A DNA stretch of 64,000 nucleotides from Tunturiibacter gelidiferens (GTDB lineage: Bacteria; Acidobacteriota; Terriglobia; Terriglobales; Acidobacteriaceae): assembly GCF_013410115.1 (NCBI RefSeq), contig NZ_JACCCV010000001.1, positions 62,001 to 126,000 of the forward strand, in the 5' to 3' direction. Shown here piece by piece: positions 1 to 7,830 of the stretch (the stretch's first letter is position 1; each line of letters opens with the position of its first letter). A program made the position numbers and the translations under genes. The notes under the pieces are model-generated. The model was not told the DNA's origin. It did not search any database and saw only the letters and a program-made list of their open reading frames with translations.

Positions 1-204
1 CAGGTCCTGCGCCTGTGTCCCCAGGATCTCTTTCAATGCGGCATCATCCTTCGCCTTGACCGCCAACACAAACGCGCCCGCCGCCGCCCGATAGGTCGGA
101 AATGTCTTCACCTGCGAGTCCTGCGCCAACGCAGACGCCGCACCGAAGGTCAGCAGTGTCGCAACAAGGGATCGAGACCACCAATCACGCCTGTAAAGTT
201 TCAT
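1..204 (-). CDS. DUF2950 family secreted protein, 3' part beyond window
   Basis: The gene runs off the left edge; 68 codons are visible, starting MKLYRRDWWSRS. A basic N-terminus and hydrophobic stretch ending in ALAQ look like a cleavable signal peptide of about 26 residues. The mature part begins DSQVKTFPTYRAAAGAFV, which resembles the start of DUF2950 proteins. Its ATG overlaps the TGA of the upstream DUF3300 gene as ATGA at 201-204, so the two are probably translationally coupled. DUF3300 and DUF2950 are known frequent neighbours; the function of both is unknown. The assignment rests on this pairing and a short stretch of sequence. Confidence 0.75.
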   Translation of the reverse strand, partial: MKLYRRDWWSRSLVATLLTFGAASALAQDSQVKTFPTYRAAAGAFVLAVKAKDDAALKEILGTQAQDL

Positions 205-1622
205 CTCGATCTACCTCCCGGACGTCCACCGGCACTGGCTTGGCCGCGACTGCTGGCCTGACGCGTTGCCGCGCCATTGTTGTTGCCACCAAACCCGCCC
301 GGCCGCGAACCAGTCTGCGGCTGAGGCCGTTGCGCCGGCTTCGCACCACCCTGTGGATGCCCGGAATAAGACCCTCCCGGCGCAGGACGACTTGGTGCAG
401 GCCGCGTAGTAGGCGTAGGGCGAGCCGTTGGCGCGGGCCGAGTAGTAGGAGTAGGAGTAGGACGAGGGGCTGGTGCCGGCCGAGTGGTAGGAGTCGGCCT
501 GCCACCTCCACCATTCCCAGGAGGTCGAGTCCCTCCCCCATTCCCGGGATTTCCGCCATTACCCGGCGGACGAGTCCCGCCTCCATTTCCATTCCCAGGA
601 GGCCGAGTCCCGTTACCATTCCCCGGACGATTCCCGCCGTTGCCGTTGCCAGGCGGCCGCGTCCCGACATTGCCCCCCGGTGGCCTTCCACCATTCCCAT
701 TATTCGGCGGACGTCCACCATTGTTCGGCGGCGGTCGATAACCCGGCTTGTTCGGTCCATTCGGTCGATACCCCGGCGGCGGCGGACGATACCCAGGACG
801 GTTATTCCAATTATTCGGCGGTCGCGCATAAATAGGCCGGCCATACATCGGCGGCCGCGGCCGATACGGTGGATAAGGACTGTGGTAGTGGTTGTTGTAC
901 ACCCAAACATTGTTATGGACGATCACACCGCGCCCACCCCAACCCCAACCCCATCCGCCCCACCCGTACGGCTGGTTGTTGTTGATCAGCGCCCCAATCG
1001 CGATCCCAGCCCCAAAGCTCAGCAAGGACGCCGCGACCACATCCCCCGTGCTCGGTCCGCTGACATAAACCTGCTGCGGCTGGTACTGCGGAACGTAAAC
1101 CACCTGCGGATTCGCCGGCTGCACCACCACCACCTTCGTCCCACCGTCCTGCTGCACCGAAACCGTCTGGTACTCATTGCTGTCCAGCGTACCCGAGGCA
1201 TACGCCTGCTGCCTCAACGTCTGTATCGCCGACATCACCGTCTGCTGGTTCGCCTTGAACGCCGCCCCCAGCGCCGCATAGTCATCAATATGCGTCGCCA
1301 TCATGTCCAGCACCTGCGGAAAAGTCACCAGCGAGACAAAAGCCGGATCAAACCCACCCTTCAAAGCCGCATCCTGCAACGCCTGCCCCTGCAGCCCGGA
1401 GTTCTGTTTCACCCAGTTGTTCGCATCGATGATCTGCTGAGGATCCGTCGATGCCGCGCAGATCTGCGCCAGCAGAGTATCCGGATACAACGCGATCGGT
1501 GCTACCAGTTGGGTCAACTGGTCTCCCGTAGGAATAGCCTGGGCATGACTTACGCTGCCGGAAACCCAGTGGCACGCGATCAAAGCGGCCAGGACAATCA
1601 CCATAACCCTGCGAAGGCACAT
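201..1622 (-). CDS. DUF3300 family secreted protein
   Basis: 473 residues. Residues 1-27 form a signal peptide ending in SHAQA. Residues about 35-190 carry the DUF3300 signature (LVAPIALYPDTLLAQI, then ASTDPQQI and a PQVVYVPQYQPQQVYV stretch). A hydrophobic glycine segment (SFGAGIAIGALI) follows near residue 205, then a Trp/Gly patch, then about 200 residues of low-complexity Gly/Asn/Pro/Arg/Thr sequence with RPPGNGNGG units. The product is expected in the envelope or outside the cell; its function is unknown. It overlaps the downstream DUF2950 start by 4 bases. A long open frame on the opposite strand is an antisense artefact of the repetitive tail. Confidence 0.9.
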   Translation of the reverse strand: MCLRRVMVIVLAALIACHWVSGSVSHAQAIPTGDQLTQLVAPIALYPDTLLAQICAASTDPQQIIDANNWVKQNSGLQGQALQDAALKGGFDPAFVSLVTFPQVLDMMATHIDDYAALGAAFKANQQTVMSAIQTLRQQAYASGTLDSNEYQTVSVQQDGGTKVVVVQPANPQVVYVPQYQPQQVYVSGPSTGDVVAASLLSFGAGIAIGALINNNQPYGWGGWGWGWGGRGVIVHNNVWVYNNHYHSPYPPYRPRPPMYGRPIYARPPNNWNNRPGYRPPPPGYRPNGPNKPGYRPPPNNGGRPPNNGNGGRPPGGNVGTRPPGNGNGGNRPGNGNGTRPPGNGNGGGTRPPGNGGNPGNGGGTRPPGNGGGGRPTPTTRPAPAPRPTPTPTTRPAPTARPTPTTRPAPSRPAPGGSYSGHPQGGAKPAQRPQPQTGSRPGGFGGNNNGAATRQASSRGQASAGGRPGGRSR

Positions 1623-1787
1623 CGAGTATCACCTCGAAACTGTCATATGAAACCATGTACAACAACCCGCGAGTTAACGAATTATCGGAGTGAAGGCACT
1701 CTAAGCCTGCCAATTATATGTCAATCTCCTCATCGTCCACCTCATACGCTTTCAACAACCCGGTCGCGATCTTCGAAGGAATCAAAC

Positions 1788-2192
1788 CTGCAGACCCATG
1801 CCAACGGAACGTTTGAAGTGAAGACCACCCCTCAGCCCGCTGACTCCGATGCTGGAGGCGAGGCCCTGGGCCGTCTCCTCCTCGACAAGCAGTTCCACGG
1901 CGACCTCGAAGGCACCAGCAAAGGCACGATGCTTGCTGCCGGAACAGCCGTCAAAGGCTCCGCCGGCTACGTCGCCATCGAGATCGTCACCGGAACCCTC
2001 AACGGCCGCACCTGCACCTTCGCCCTCCAACACACCGGCACCATGACGCGCGGCACCCCAAGCCTCAGCGTCACCGTCGTACCCGACTCCGGCACCGGCC
2101 AGCTCACAGGCCTCTCAGGAAAGATGTCCATCAACATCGCCGACGGCAAGCACTCCTATGACTTCGAGTACACCCTCCCCGAAACCCAATAA
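1788..2192 (+). CDS. DUF3224 family protein
   Basis: The protein begins (L/M)QTHANGTFEVKTTPQP and continues with LDKQFHGDLEGTSKGTMLAA and GSAGYVAIEIVTGTL, matching the compact beta-barrel DUF3224 family (about 130 residues; function unknown). No ATG stands at the family's usual N-terminus. A CTG at 1788 is preceded by AAGGAA at 1776-1781 with good spacing, so I place the start there. An in-frame ATG at 1647 would add 47 residues with no family resemblance. The frame stays open upstream only because it runs antisense to the DUF3300 gene. The gene is divergent from DUF3300, so 1623-1787 must hold both promoters. Confidence 0.7.
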   Translation: MQTHANGTFEVKTTPQPADSDAGGEALGRLLLDKQFHGDLEGTSKGTMLAAGTAVKGSAGYVAIEIVTGTLNGRTCTFALQHTGTMTRGTPSLSVTVVPDSGTGQLTGLSGKMSINIADGKHSYDFEYTLPETQ

Positions 2193-2294
2193 CTATCATT
2201 TGTCTCCGGCATGCAAACTTTCCGTCTTTTTTCGGGTTACAACTATCGGAGCTTGGACCCTCTCCCGTCTCATGGATAACAGAAAGGGGTAACC

Positions 2295-2726
2295 ATGCAT
2301 TACCCAATTCAAATCGGCAGAATCAGCGTCACCTTCCTCCAAAGCCGCCACGAAACCGGAGGCGCCTTCGATCTCTTCGAACTCATCGTCCCGCCTAACT
2401 TCTACCTCAGCGTCCCGCACCTGCACCGCGACTACGACGAGACCATCCTCGGCCTTAACGGCATCGCCACCTGGACCATCAACGGCGAAGAGATTCAGGT
2501 CAAACCAGGCCAACTACTCACCATCCCCCGCGGCACCGTGCACTCCCAGAACAATCTGCATAACGACACCGCCCGCATGATGTGCCTCCTAACCCCCGGA
2601 CTCCTCGGCCCCGAATACTTCCGCGAACTAGCCGCAACCCTCAACACCGACGGCCCACCCGACATCGCCGGCATCGGCAACATTATGGTCCGCTACGGCG
2701 TCATCCCCATCTCAGCCGAGCGATAG
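2295..2726 (+). CDS. cupin-domain protein
   Basis: 143 residues with one cupin barrel. Motif 1 is seen as H42-x-H44-x4-E49-x6-G56 and motif 2 as P78-R-G-T-V-H83, so all four usual metal ligands are present. The protein has no signal peptide and should be cytoplasmic. Substrate cannot be read from sequence; small single-domain cupins include dioxygenases, isomerases and sensors. An AAAGGGG ribosome site lies 7 bases before the ATG. The previous gene is 100 bp upstream and the next starts 36 bp downstream. Confidence 0.85.
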   Translation: MHYPIQIGRISVTFLQSRHETGGAFDLFELIVPPNFYLSVPHLHRDYDETILGLNGIATWTINGEEIQVKPGQLLTIPRGTVHSQNNLHNDTARMMCLLTPGLLGPEYFRELAATLNTDGPPDIAGIGNIMVRYGVIPISAER

Positions 2727-2762
2727 CAGCCGAACAGCCAGTCATGCCGTAAACTCATTGCA

Positions 2763-4556
2763 ATGTCAATGAACCGCACTCTCCTGGCAACCCTCGTGCT
2801 CACGCCAATCCTGCTCGCATCGGCTCCCCAGGCCCACGCCCAGCACCTCTCCGCCGACGGCGGTGTCCAGACGTTCAACTACCTCGCCGACCAGTACTTC
2901 TCCGACGTCTACTTTCACTTCGGCCCCACCGCCGGCACCTCCGCCGGTCTACACCAGTACGACGACAAGCTCGAGGACTACTCCGCCACAAACATCCAGA
3001 GAGAGATCGCCGCCCTCCACACCTACGAGAAAAAAGTCGAAGCCATCGACCCCTCCGCCCTCGACGCCTCCGTAGCCGGCGACCGCGCCATCCTCCTCAA
3101 CAGCATCCGCAGCACCCTCCTCACCCTCGAGGTCATCCGCCCCTGGGAGAAGAACCCCGACAACTACTCCTCCGGCATCACCAACTCCGCCTTCGTCATC
3201 ATGGAGCGCCCCTACGCCTCCGCCGACATCCGCCTCAAAGCCCTCGTGGCCCGCGAAAACCAGATGCCGCAAGTCCTCCTCGAAGCCCGCAAGAACCTCA
3301 AAAATCCCCCACACATCTACACCGAGATCGCCCTCGAACAGATCGACGACATCATCGGCTTCTTCCAGACCGACGTCCCCTCCGCCTTTACCGACGCCAC
3401 CGACGCAGACACCAAAGCCGCCTTCGCAAAATCAAACGCCGCCGTCATCGAAGCCCTCAAGTCCTACGCCGCCTGGCTTAAATCCGACCTCCTCCCCCGC
3501 TCCAACGGCGACTTCAAGTTCGGCGCCGACACCTTCGCCAAAAAACTCAGCTACGACGAGATGGTCGACATCCCCCTCGACCGCCTCCTCGACATCGCCT
3601 TCGCCGACCTGCACAAAAACCAAGCCGAGTTCGCCCGCGTAGCCAAAGAAGTCGACCCCTCCAAGACCCCGCAGCAGGTCCTCGCCGAACTAGCCACCAT
3701 CCACCCCGCCCCCGACAAACTCCTCAGCACCTTCAACGACACCTTCGCCAGCCTCATCGACTTCATCAACACCCACCACATCATCACCATTCCCTCCAAG
3801 GTCGAACCCACCTTAGAGGAGACTCCACCCTTCATGCGCGCCACCACGCAAGCATCGATGGACCCTCCCGGCCCCTTCGAAACCCACTCCACCAAGGCCT
3901 ACTTCAACGTAACCCTGCCTGAAAAATCCTGGACGCCCGAACACATCGCCGAGCACATGGCCGCATTCAACGTCGGCACGGTCATCAGCACCAGCGTCCA
4001 CGAGGCCTACCCCGGCCACTACGTCCAGTTCCTCTGGACCCCACAATTCCCCTCCACCGTCCGCAAGATCCTCGGCGCCAACACCAACATCGAAGGCTGG
4101 GCCCACTACACCGAACAGATGATGCTCGACCAGGGATACGGCCAACCCGGAACCGGAGCCCAAAACGAGCGCGAAGCCAAACTCATCCGCCTCGGCCAGA
4201 TCCAGGACGCCCTTCTCCGCGACGCCCGCTTTGTCAACTCCATCAAGCTCCACACCGGACAAGGCGCCCCCGGAGGCCAGTGGACGATCGATCAGGCCGT
4301 CAACTTCTTCGTCACAGACGGCTACCAATCCCACTCCGTCGCCCTCGTCGAAACCAAGCGCGGCACCGCCGACGCCACCTACCTCTACTACACCCTCGGC
4401 AAACTCGAGATCATGAAGCTTCGCGCCGACATGATGAAGAAACAAGGCGCAGCCTTCAACCTCCAGACCTTCCACGACGACTTCATGCGCCAGGGCTTCG
4501 CCCCAATCAAAATCGTCCGCAAAGCCATGCTCCACGACGACTCGCCAGTCCTGTAG
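2763..4556 (+). CDS. DUF885 family secreted metallopeptidase-like protein
   Basis: 597 residues, about the usual length for DUF885. A signal peptide covers residues 1-27 (ends QAHAQ), so the protein is exported. The diagnostic motif H413-E-A-Y-P-G-H419 is present, a zincin-like HExxxGH arrangement, followed by GWAHYTEQMMLD, another conserved DUF885 block. The family is annotated as predicted zinc peptidases of the periplasm, but few members have been tested. Codons end strongly in C, as in the neighbouring plus-strand genes. A TAAACT box lies just before the start, so the leader may be very short. Two ATGs (2763, 2769) are possible starts. Confidence 0.88.
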   Translation: MSMNRTLLATLVLTPILLASAPQAHAQHLSADGGVQTFNYLADQYFSDVYFHFGPTAGTSAGLHQYDDKLEDYSATNIQREIAALHTYEKKVEAIDPSALDASVAGDRAILLNSIRSTLLTLEVIRPWEKNPDNYSSGITNSAFVIMERPYASADIRLKALVARENQMPQVLLEARKNLKNPPHIYTEIALEQIDDIIGFFQTDVPSAFTDATDADTKAAFAKSNAAVIEALKSYAAWLKSDLLPRSNGDFKFGADTFAKKLSYDEMVDIPLDRLLDIAFADLHKNQAEFARVAKEVDPSKTPQQVLAELATIHPAPDKLLSTFNDTFASLIDFINTHHIITIPSKVEPTLEETPPFMRATTQASMDPPGPFETHSTKAYFNVTLPEKSWTPEHIAEHMAAFNVGTVISTSVHEAYPGHYVQFLWTPQFPSTVRKILGANTNIEGWAHYTEQMMLDQGYGQPGTGAQNEREAKLIRLGQIQDALLRDARFVNSIKLHTGQGAPGGQWTIDQAVNFFVTDGYQSHSVALVETKRGTADATYLYYTLGKLEIMKLRADMMKKQGAAFNLQTFHDDFMRQGFAPIKIVRKAMLHDDSPVL

Positions 4557-4559
4557 ACG

Positions 4560-5237
4560 ATGAAATTGTCGAGACAAACTAGAGCACGGTTAGCGTGGAT
4601 TAAATCTTTCTTTAAGGCCTCCTGGCGCTTCGAAGACTATCCTATTGATTACATCGACCAGGGAGAAAGTTCATCCGATCTCCCAGAACGCCTCCAAAAG
4701 AAGCGATGGCGCGCAGACCTCTTGGGTGCATATTACCTATCGGGCTTAGGTGATGATCATCGATCCGCATTGGATGACGCAAAGCGCAAGTACACTGATT
4801 TTGTAGCTACTGGACAGAGAATGCCCCGACCCGGTTCGAAACCAAAAATCACCTTCGCGTCCGATGAGCGAGTCTCGCGCTTCCCGGAACTGCGGGACAA
4901 CTTCATCAAGGAAGTCCTGCAGCTGGAATGGGCATTGGTCACCGATGAATCTTCACTCTGGGATTTTCATACCGATACCGACAACAGAAACATGTATTTG
5001 AAAATTGCCGGGGTTTACGGAGTAGACGTGTCCCACATCATAAGCGCAAACCTCGCCGATATATTGAACGGCATCATGGACGAGATTGGCACTTTTCCTG
5101 AAGACGATATATCAAAGGCTATTAGGCTTGGTCGGGATGCGCGCGCCCGCTACAACATGGGACTGCCCCGAACAACCGTGGAATCCGTATCAATAACATT
5201 TCTGACAGGTTTGTTAAACTACCTAACAGCCAATTGA
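4560..5237 (+). CDS. ORFan hypothetical protein of atypical composition
   Basis: 225 residues that I do not recognise. It has no signal peptide or membrane segment. The N-terminus is basic (MKLSRQTRARLAWIKSFFK); the middle holds alternating charged and aromatic residues; the C-terminus (about 150-225) looks helical. The start lies 3 bases after the DUF885 stop with no visible ribosome site, so translation may be coupled to the gene before it. Composition differs sharply from the neighbours: I count 29/60 G+C at 4621-4680 against 39/60 at 3481-3540 in DUF885, with A/T-ending codons frequent. This points to recent acquisition between DUF885 and galU. Confidence 0.65.
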   Translation: MKLSRQTRARLAWIKSFFKASWRFEDYPIDYIDQGESSSDLPERLQKKRWRADLLGAYYLSGLGDDHRSALDDAKRKYTDFVATGQRMPRPGSKPKITFASDERVSRFPELRDNFIKEVLQLEWALVTDESSLWDFHTDTDNRNMYLKIAGVYGVDVSHIISANLADILNGIMDEIGTFPEDDISKAIRLGRDARARYNMGLPRTTVESVSITFLTGLLNYLTAN

Positions 5238-5254
5238 ATCGAGATTGCTGAACC

Positions 5255-6136
5255 ATGACTCCCCAGAAAATCCGCAAAGCCGTCTTCCCCGCCGCAGGCA
5301 TGGGCACCCGCTTCCTCCCCGCCACCAAGGCCATGCCCAAAGAGATGCTCTGCCTCGTCGACAAGCCCCTCATCCAGTACGGCGTCGAAGAGGCAGTAGC
5401 CGCCGGCTGCACCGAGATCATCATCGTCACCGGACGCGGCAAGTCCACCATGGAAGATCACTTCGACCGCAGCCCCGAGCTTGAAGCCTCCCTCGCCGCA
5501 AAGAATAAAACCGCCCTCCTCGAAGTCGCGCGCTCCGTCGCAAAGCTCGCCAAGATCACCTACACCCGCCAGCCCGAACCCCTCGGCCTCGGCCACGCCG
5601 TCCTCATGGCCAAAGAGCTCGTCGGCGACGAACCCTTCGCCGTCCTCCTCCCCGACGACATCGTCGACGCCACCATCCCCTGCATGAAGCAGATGGTCGA
5701 AGCCTTCAACGAAACCCAATCCAGCATCCTCGGCTCCGAGATCGTCGAAGGCGCAGCCATCCAGAACTACGGCTGCCTCGACTGCACGCCCGATCCCAAA
5801 AACCCGCGCCTGCTCGCCGTCAAAAACCTCGTCGAAAAACCCAAACCCCAAGACGCCCCATCGCAGAATGCGATCATCGGCCGTTACATTCTCACCCCGC
5901 GCATCTTCGAGATGCTCGAGCACATCACCCCCGGCGCAGGCGGCGAACTCCAGCTCACCGACGGCATCAAAGCCCTCCTTCAACACGAAAAAGTCTACGG
6001 ATTCAGCTACCAGGGCAAGCGCCACGATGCAGGCGACAAGCAAGGCTTTCTCCGCGCCACCGTAGAGCTCGCCCTCAAGCACAAAGACCTCGGTCCCTCC
6101 TTCCGCGCCTGGCTCAAAGCCCTACCCATCCAATGA
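5255..6136 (+). CDS. galU: UTP--glucose-1-phosphate uridylyltransferase
   Basis: 293 residues, typical GalU length. It forms UDP-glucose from UTP and glucose-1-phosphate in the cytoplasm, for exopolysaccharide, LPS sugar and trehalose pathways. The nucleotide-binding signature AAGMGTRFLPATKAMPKEM lies near residues 12-30, followed by DKPLIQYGVEEA (substrate site), LLPDDIV near residue 130 and VEKPKPQDAPS near 195. The start ATG sits 17 bp after the ORFan stop. An open frame overlapping its stop (from 6133) continues towards the ferritin-like gene but has no family resemblance before 6442. Confidence 0.96.
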   Translation: MTPQKIRKAVFPAAGMGTRFLPATKAMPKEMLCLVDKPLIQYGVEEAVAAGCTEIIIVTGRGKSTMEDHFDRSPELEASLAAKNKTALLEVARSVAKLAKITYTRQPEPLGLGHAVLMAKELVGDEPFAVLLPDDIVDATIPCMKQMVEAFNETQSSILGSEIVEGAAIQNYGCLDCTPDPKNPRLLAVKNLVEKPKPQDAPSQNAIIGRYILTPRIFEMLEHITPGAGGELQLTDGIKALLQHEKVYGFSYQGKRHDAGDKQGFLRATVELALKHKDLGPSFRAWLKALPIQ

Positions 6137-6441
6137 CGCAGCTTCGCCGCCGGTCAGCCGCTCCTGACGAGAGCAAAGCCGACGCCGTAGCCTTCGGCAA
6201 ACTCTTCATCTCCAACCCCGGCCTGCCCGCGCGCCCCGATGCCACAACGTTCTACGTTCAGGCACCACCGGCTGCACCGATTACCCCATGTAAACCGATT
6301 CCGCAACAGCCGCAATCATTCTCTTCCAATGATTGCGGCTCCCACATCCTCTGCCATGCTCAATCAACCCTTCATAAACTCCAGCTACACTTCCTGCATC
6401 TCACAACTGACACCACTACCGCAGCAAGCACTGGAGAACAC
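6137..6441. other. galU to ferritin-like gene intergenic region
   Basis: 305 bp without a recognisable gene. It contains a perfect hairpin at 6308-6340 (separate entry). The rest is proline/threonine-like noise if translated. The promoter of the ferritin-like gene should lie between the hairpin and 6442, but no convincing -35/-10 pair is visible. Confidence 0.5.
6308..6340. terminator. 13-bp perfect inverted repeat after galU
   Basis: AGCCGCAATCATT at 6308-6320 pairs perfectly with AATGATTGCGGCT at 6328-6340 across a 7-base loop. There is no T-run on either strand, so it is either a weak or factor-assisted terminator of galU or a processing hairpin. Confidence 0.55.
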
Positions 6442-6915
6442 ATGCCTGATAAAGCAACCGCACCCTCGGTCATCACCCGCGAAAAACTAGTCGATCTCCT
6501 TAACGAAGATCTCTCCCGCGAATATCAGGCCATCATCGCCTATGTCGTCTACTCGCAGGTCCTCAAAGGCGCTCAATATATGAATATCGCCGACGAGCTC
6601 GCCGTCCACGCCACCGAAGAGCTCGCCCATGCCATCGCCCTCTCCAATCACATCGACTATCTCGGCGGCATGCCATCCGTCACCCCCAAGCCAGTCAAGA
6701 CCTCCGAGAAGGCCGAGGATATGCTGCGCTTCGACCTCGAAAACGAGAAGAAGACCATCGCCAACTACCGCCGCCGCATCCGCCAGTGCGACGAGCTCAA
6801 CGAGTTCGCCATCGGCGAGTCCCTCCGCGAGATCCTCATGCAGGAGCAGGACCACCTCATCGCCCTCGCCACTGCCCTGGGCGTAGACCCACCCGACCCA
6901 GGCATCGCCGACTAG
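6442..6915 (+). CDS. ferritin-like (bacterioferritin-type) protein
   Basis: 157 residues forming a four-helix bundle. Di-iron ligand motifs fall where the ferritin superfamily has them: SREYQAIIAY in helix 1, ATEELAHA (E-x2-H type) in helix 2, ENEKKTIANYRRRI in helix 3 and QEQDHLIAL in helix 4. The likely role is iron storage or detoxification in the cytoplasm. There is no haem-binding Met that I can place with confidence, so I do not call it Bfr. The start at 6442 has a GGAGA site 5 bases upstream; the frame is open further upstream to 6133 but that part is not protein-like. Repeat A1 follows the stop. Confidence 0.85.
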   Translation: MPDKATAPSVITREKLVDLLNEDLSREYQAIIAYVVYSQVLKGAQYMNIADELAVHATEELAHAIALSNHIDYLGGMPSVTPKPVKTSEKAEDMLRFDLENEKKTIANYRRRIRQCDELNEFAIGESLREILMQEQDHLIALATALGVDPPDPGIAD

Positions 6916-6936
6916 ATCTGTCCCGGCGCAGCAAGC

Positions 6937-7045
6937 CTGGAGTCCTCCTTCCGACCAACGGGAGGACCCAGGCATCTCGCCATCAAGACCGGTGTACAAG
7001 TCACGAAGTGACCGCCCCACGCGTAGTGGGCCCGTCCGGCAGGAC
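6937..7045. repeat. fold-back repeat A, copy 1 (partial, right half)
   Basis: The best-conserved part is 7000-7045: GTCACGAAGTGACC, then CCCCACGCGTAGTGGG, then CCCGTCCGGCAGGAC. It matches the right arm of copy 2 base for base over most of its length. An inner piece (GACCAACGGGAGGAC, about 6957) is also present, but the left arm is missing. It lies between the converging stops of the ferritin-like gene (6915) and the minus-strand gene ending at 7048. Confidence 0.85.
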
Positions 7046-7047
7046 AG

Positions 7048-7434
7048 CTACTTGCTTATCTTCAAATCGATATAAAACTGATTTTTATTGTCGAAAGAGC
7101 TGATCGTCTTCACGCCGCTCTTCTTCCCGTTACTCTCAGCCCAGATCTCATAATCCGTATTCTGCACCAGCTGCCCGAAACGGTAGCCGCCCGCATCGTC
7201 TGAAAAGTAGCTCTTCACCGCGAGGCTATGATCGTCCTTCAAGTAGACCACCGCGCCCTTCACGGCCGTCCCTTCGGCATCGACAACTTTGCCCTGGACA
7301 ACCCGTTGCACTGGACCCCGCTGCTCCGCAACTGCGGAAATCGACTGCACAGCACCAAAGACAGTCATCAGCGAGCAAGACGCGAGAATCACCCTACCGG
7401 TAAACGAACGGAGCAAGAGATCAGTACGCTTCAT
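7048..7434 (-). CDS. secreted carboxypeptidase-regulatory-like domain protein
   Basis: 128 residues. A long signal peptide covers about residues 1-37. The mature part begins QRGPVQRVVQGKVVDAEGTAVKGAVVYLKDD and continues DDAGGYRFGQLVQNTDYEIWAES, the pattern of a single CarboxypepD_reg beta-sandwich. Acidobacteria carry many such short exported domains; the role of stand-alone ones is not known. Stop is 2 bp from repeat A1. It is followed on the same strand, upstream, by the LysW-like gene at 7473. Confidence 0.82.
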   Translation of the reverse strand: MKRTDLLLRSFTGRVILASCSLMTVFGAVQSISAVAEQRGPVQRVVQGKVVDAEGTAVKGAVVYLKDDHSLAVKSYFSDDAGGYRFGQLVQNTDYEIWAESNGKKSGVKTISSFDNKNQFYIDLKISK

Positions 7435-7472
7435 GTCTTCCAGTATACGGCTATCACCATCCAGATCAGCCG

Positions 7473-7673
7473 TTACTCCTCTTCCTCCTCGTCGGTATGC
7501 GTTACATCTTCATCGTCATAACCCGCATCGTCGACAGCCGCCAATTCCAGTGGATCAACAGAAACAACCTCGAGATCGACGCCGCACTCATCGCACTGCA
7601 CCGTCTCTCCCTCTTCCACTTCATCGACGTCAACAACAATCGGGTTATCGCATTCCGGACAAACAACAGCCAT
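7473..7673 (-). CDS. LysW-like acidic zinc-ribbon protein
   Basis: 66 residues. Two CxxC pairs (C5/C8 and C27/C30) form a zinc ribbon closely resembling LysW, the amino-group carrier protein of lysine/arginine biosynthesis; [18 protein letters not shown] is the LysW-like block. The C-terminal 20 residues are almost all Asp/Glu and end in EEEEE. LysW proper ends in a DWGE-type motif whose last Glu is the attachment point; here only the terminal Glu is kept. No lysX, lysZ or argE-like gene is nearby. Ribosome site GGAGG precedes the ATG. It could be a carrier protein or an unrelated acidic zinc ribbon. Confidence 0.78.
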   Translation of the reverse strand: MAVVCPECDNPIVVDVDEVEEGETVQCDECGVDLEVVSVDPLELAAVDDAGYDDEDVTHTDEEEEE

Positions 7674-7830
7674 GGTCGTGCCTCCAGGGTCTTTGGGCCC
7701 ACTCGCCCGTCTATAGGATTACAGGAACATCCCGACGGACGCCCTTGCTATTTATTTAGCGGCCATCCCGTTCCCACGTCAAGCATACGATTCACCCGGC
7801 ACCCCGGTTTTGCAAAAGGAGAAAAATTTC

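Noticed and set aside
102..1787. Long plus-strand open frame opposite the DUF3300 gene
   Set aside because: It translates as Arg/Pro-rich noise antisense to low-complexity DUF3300 sequence; only its end (from 1788) is a real gene.
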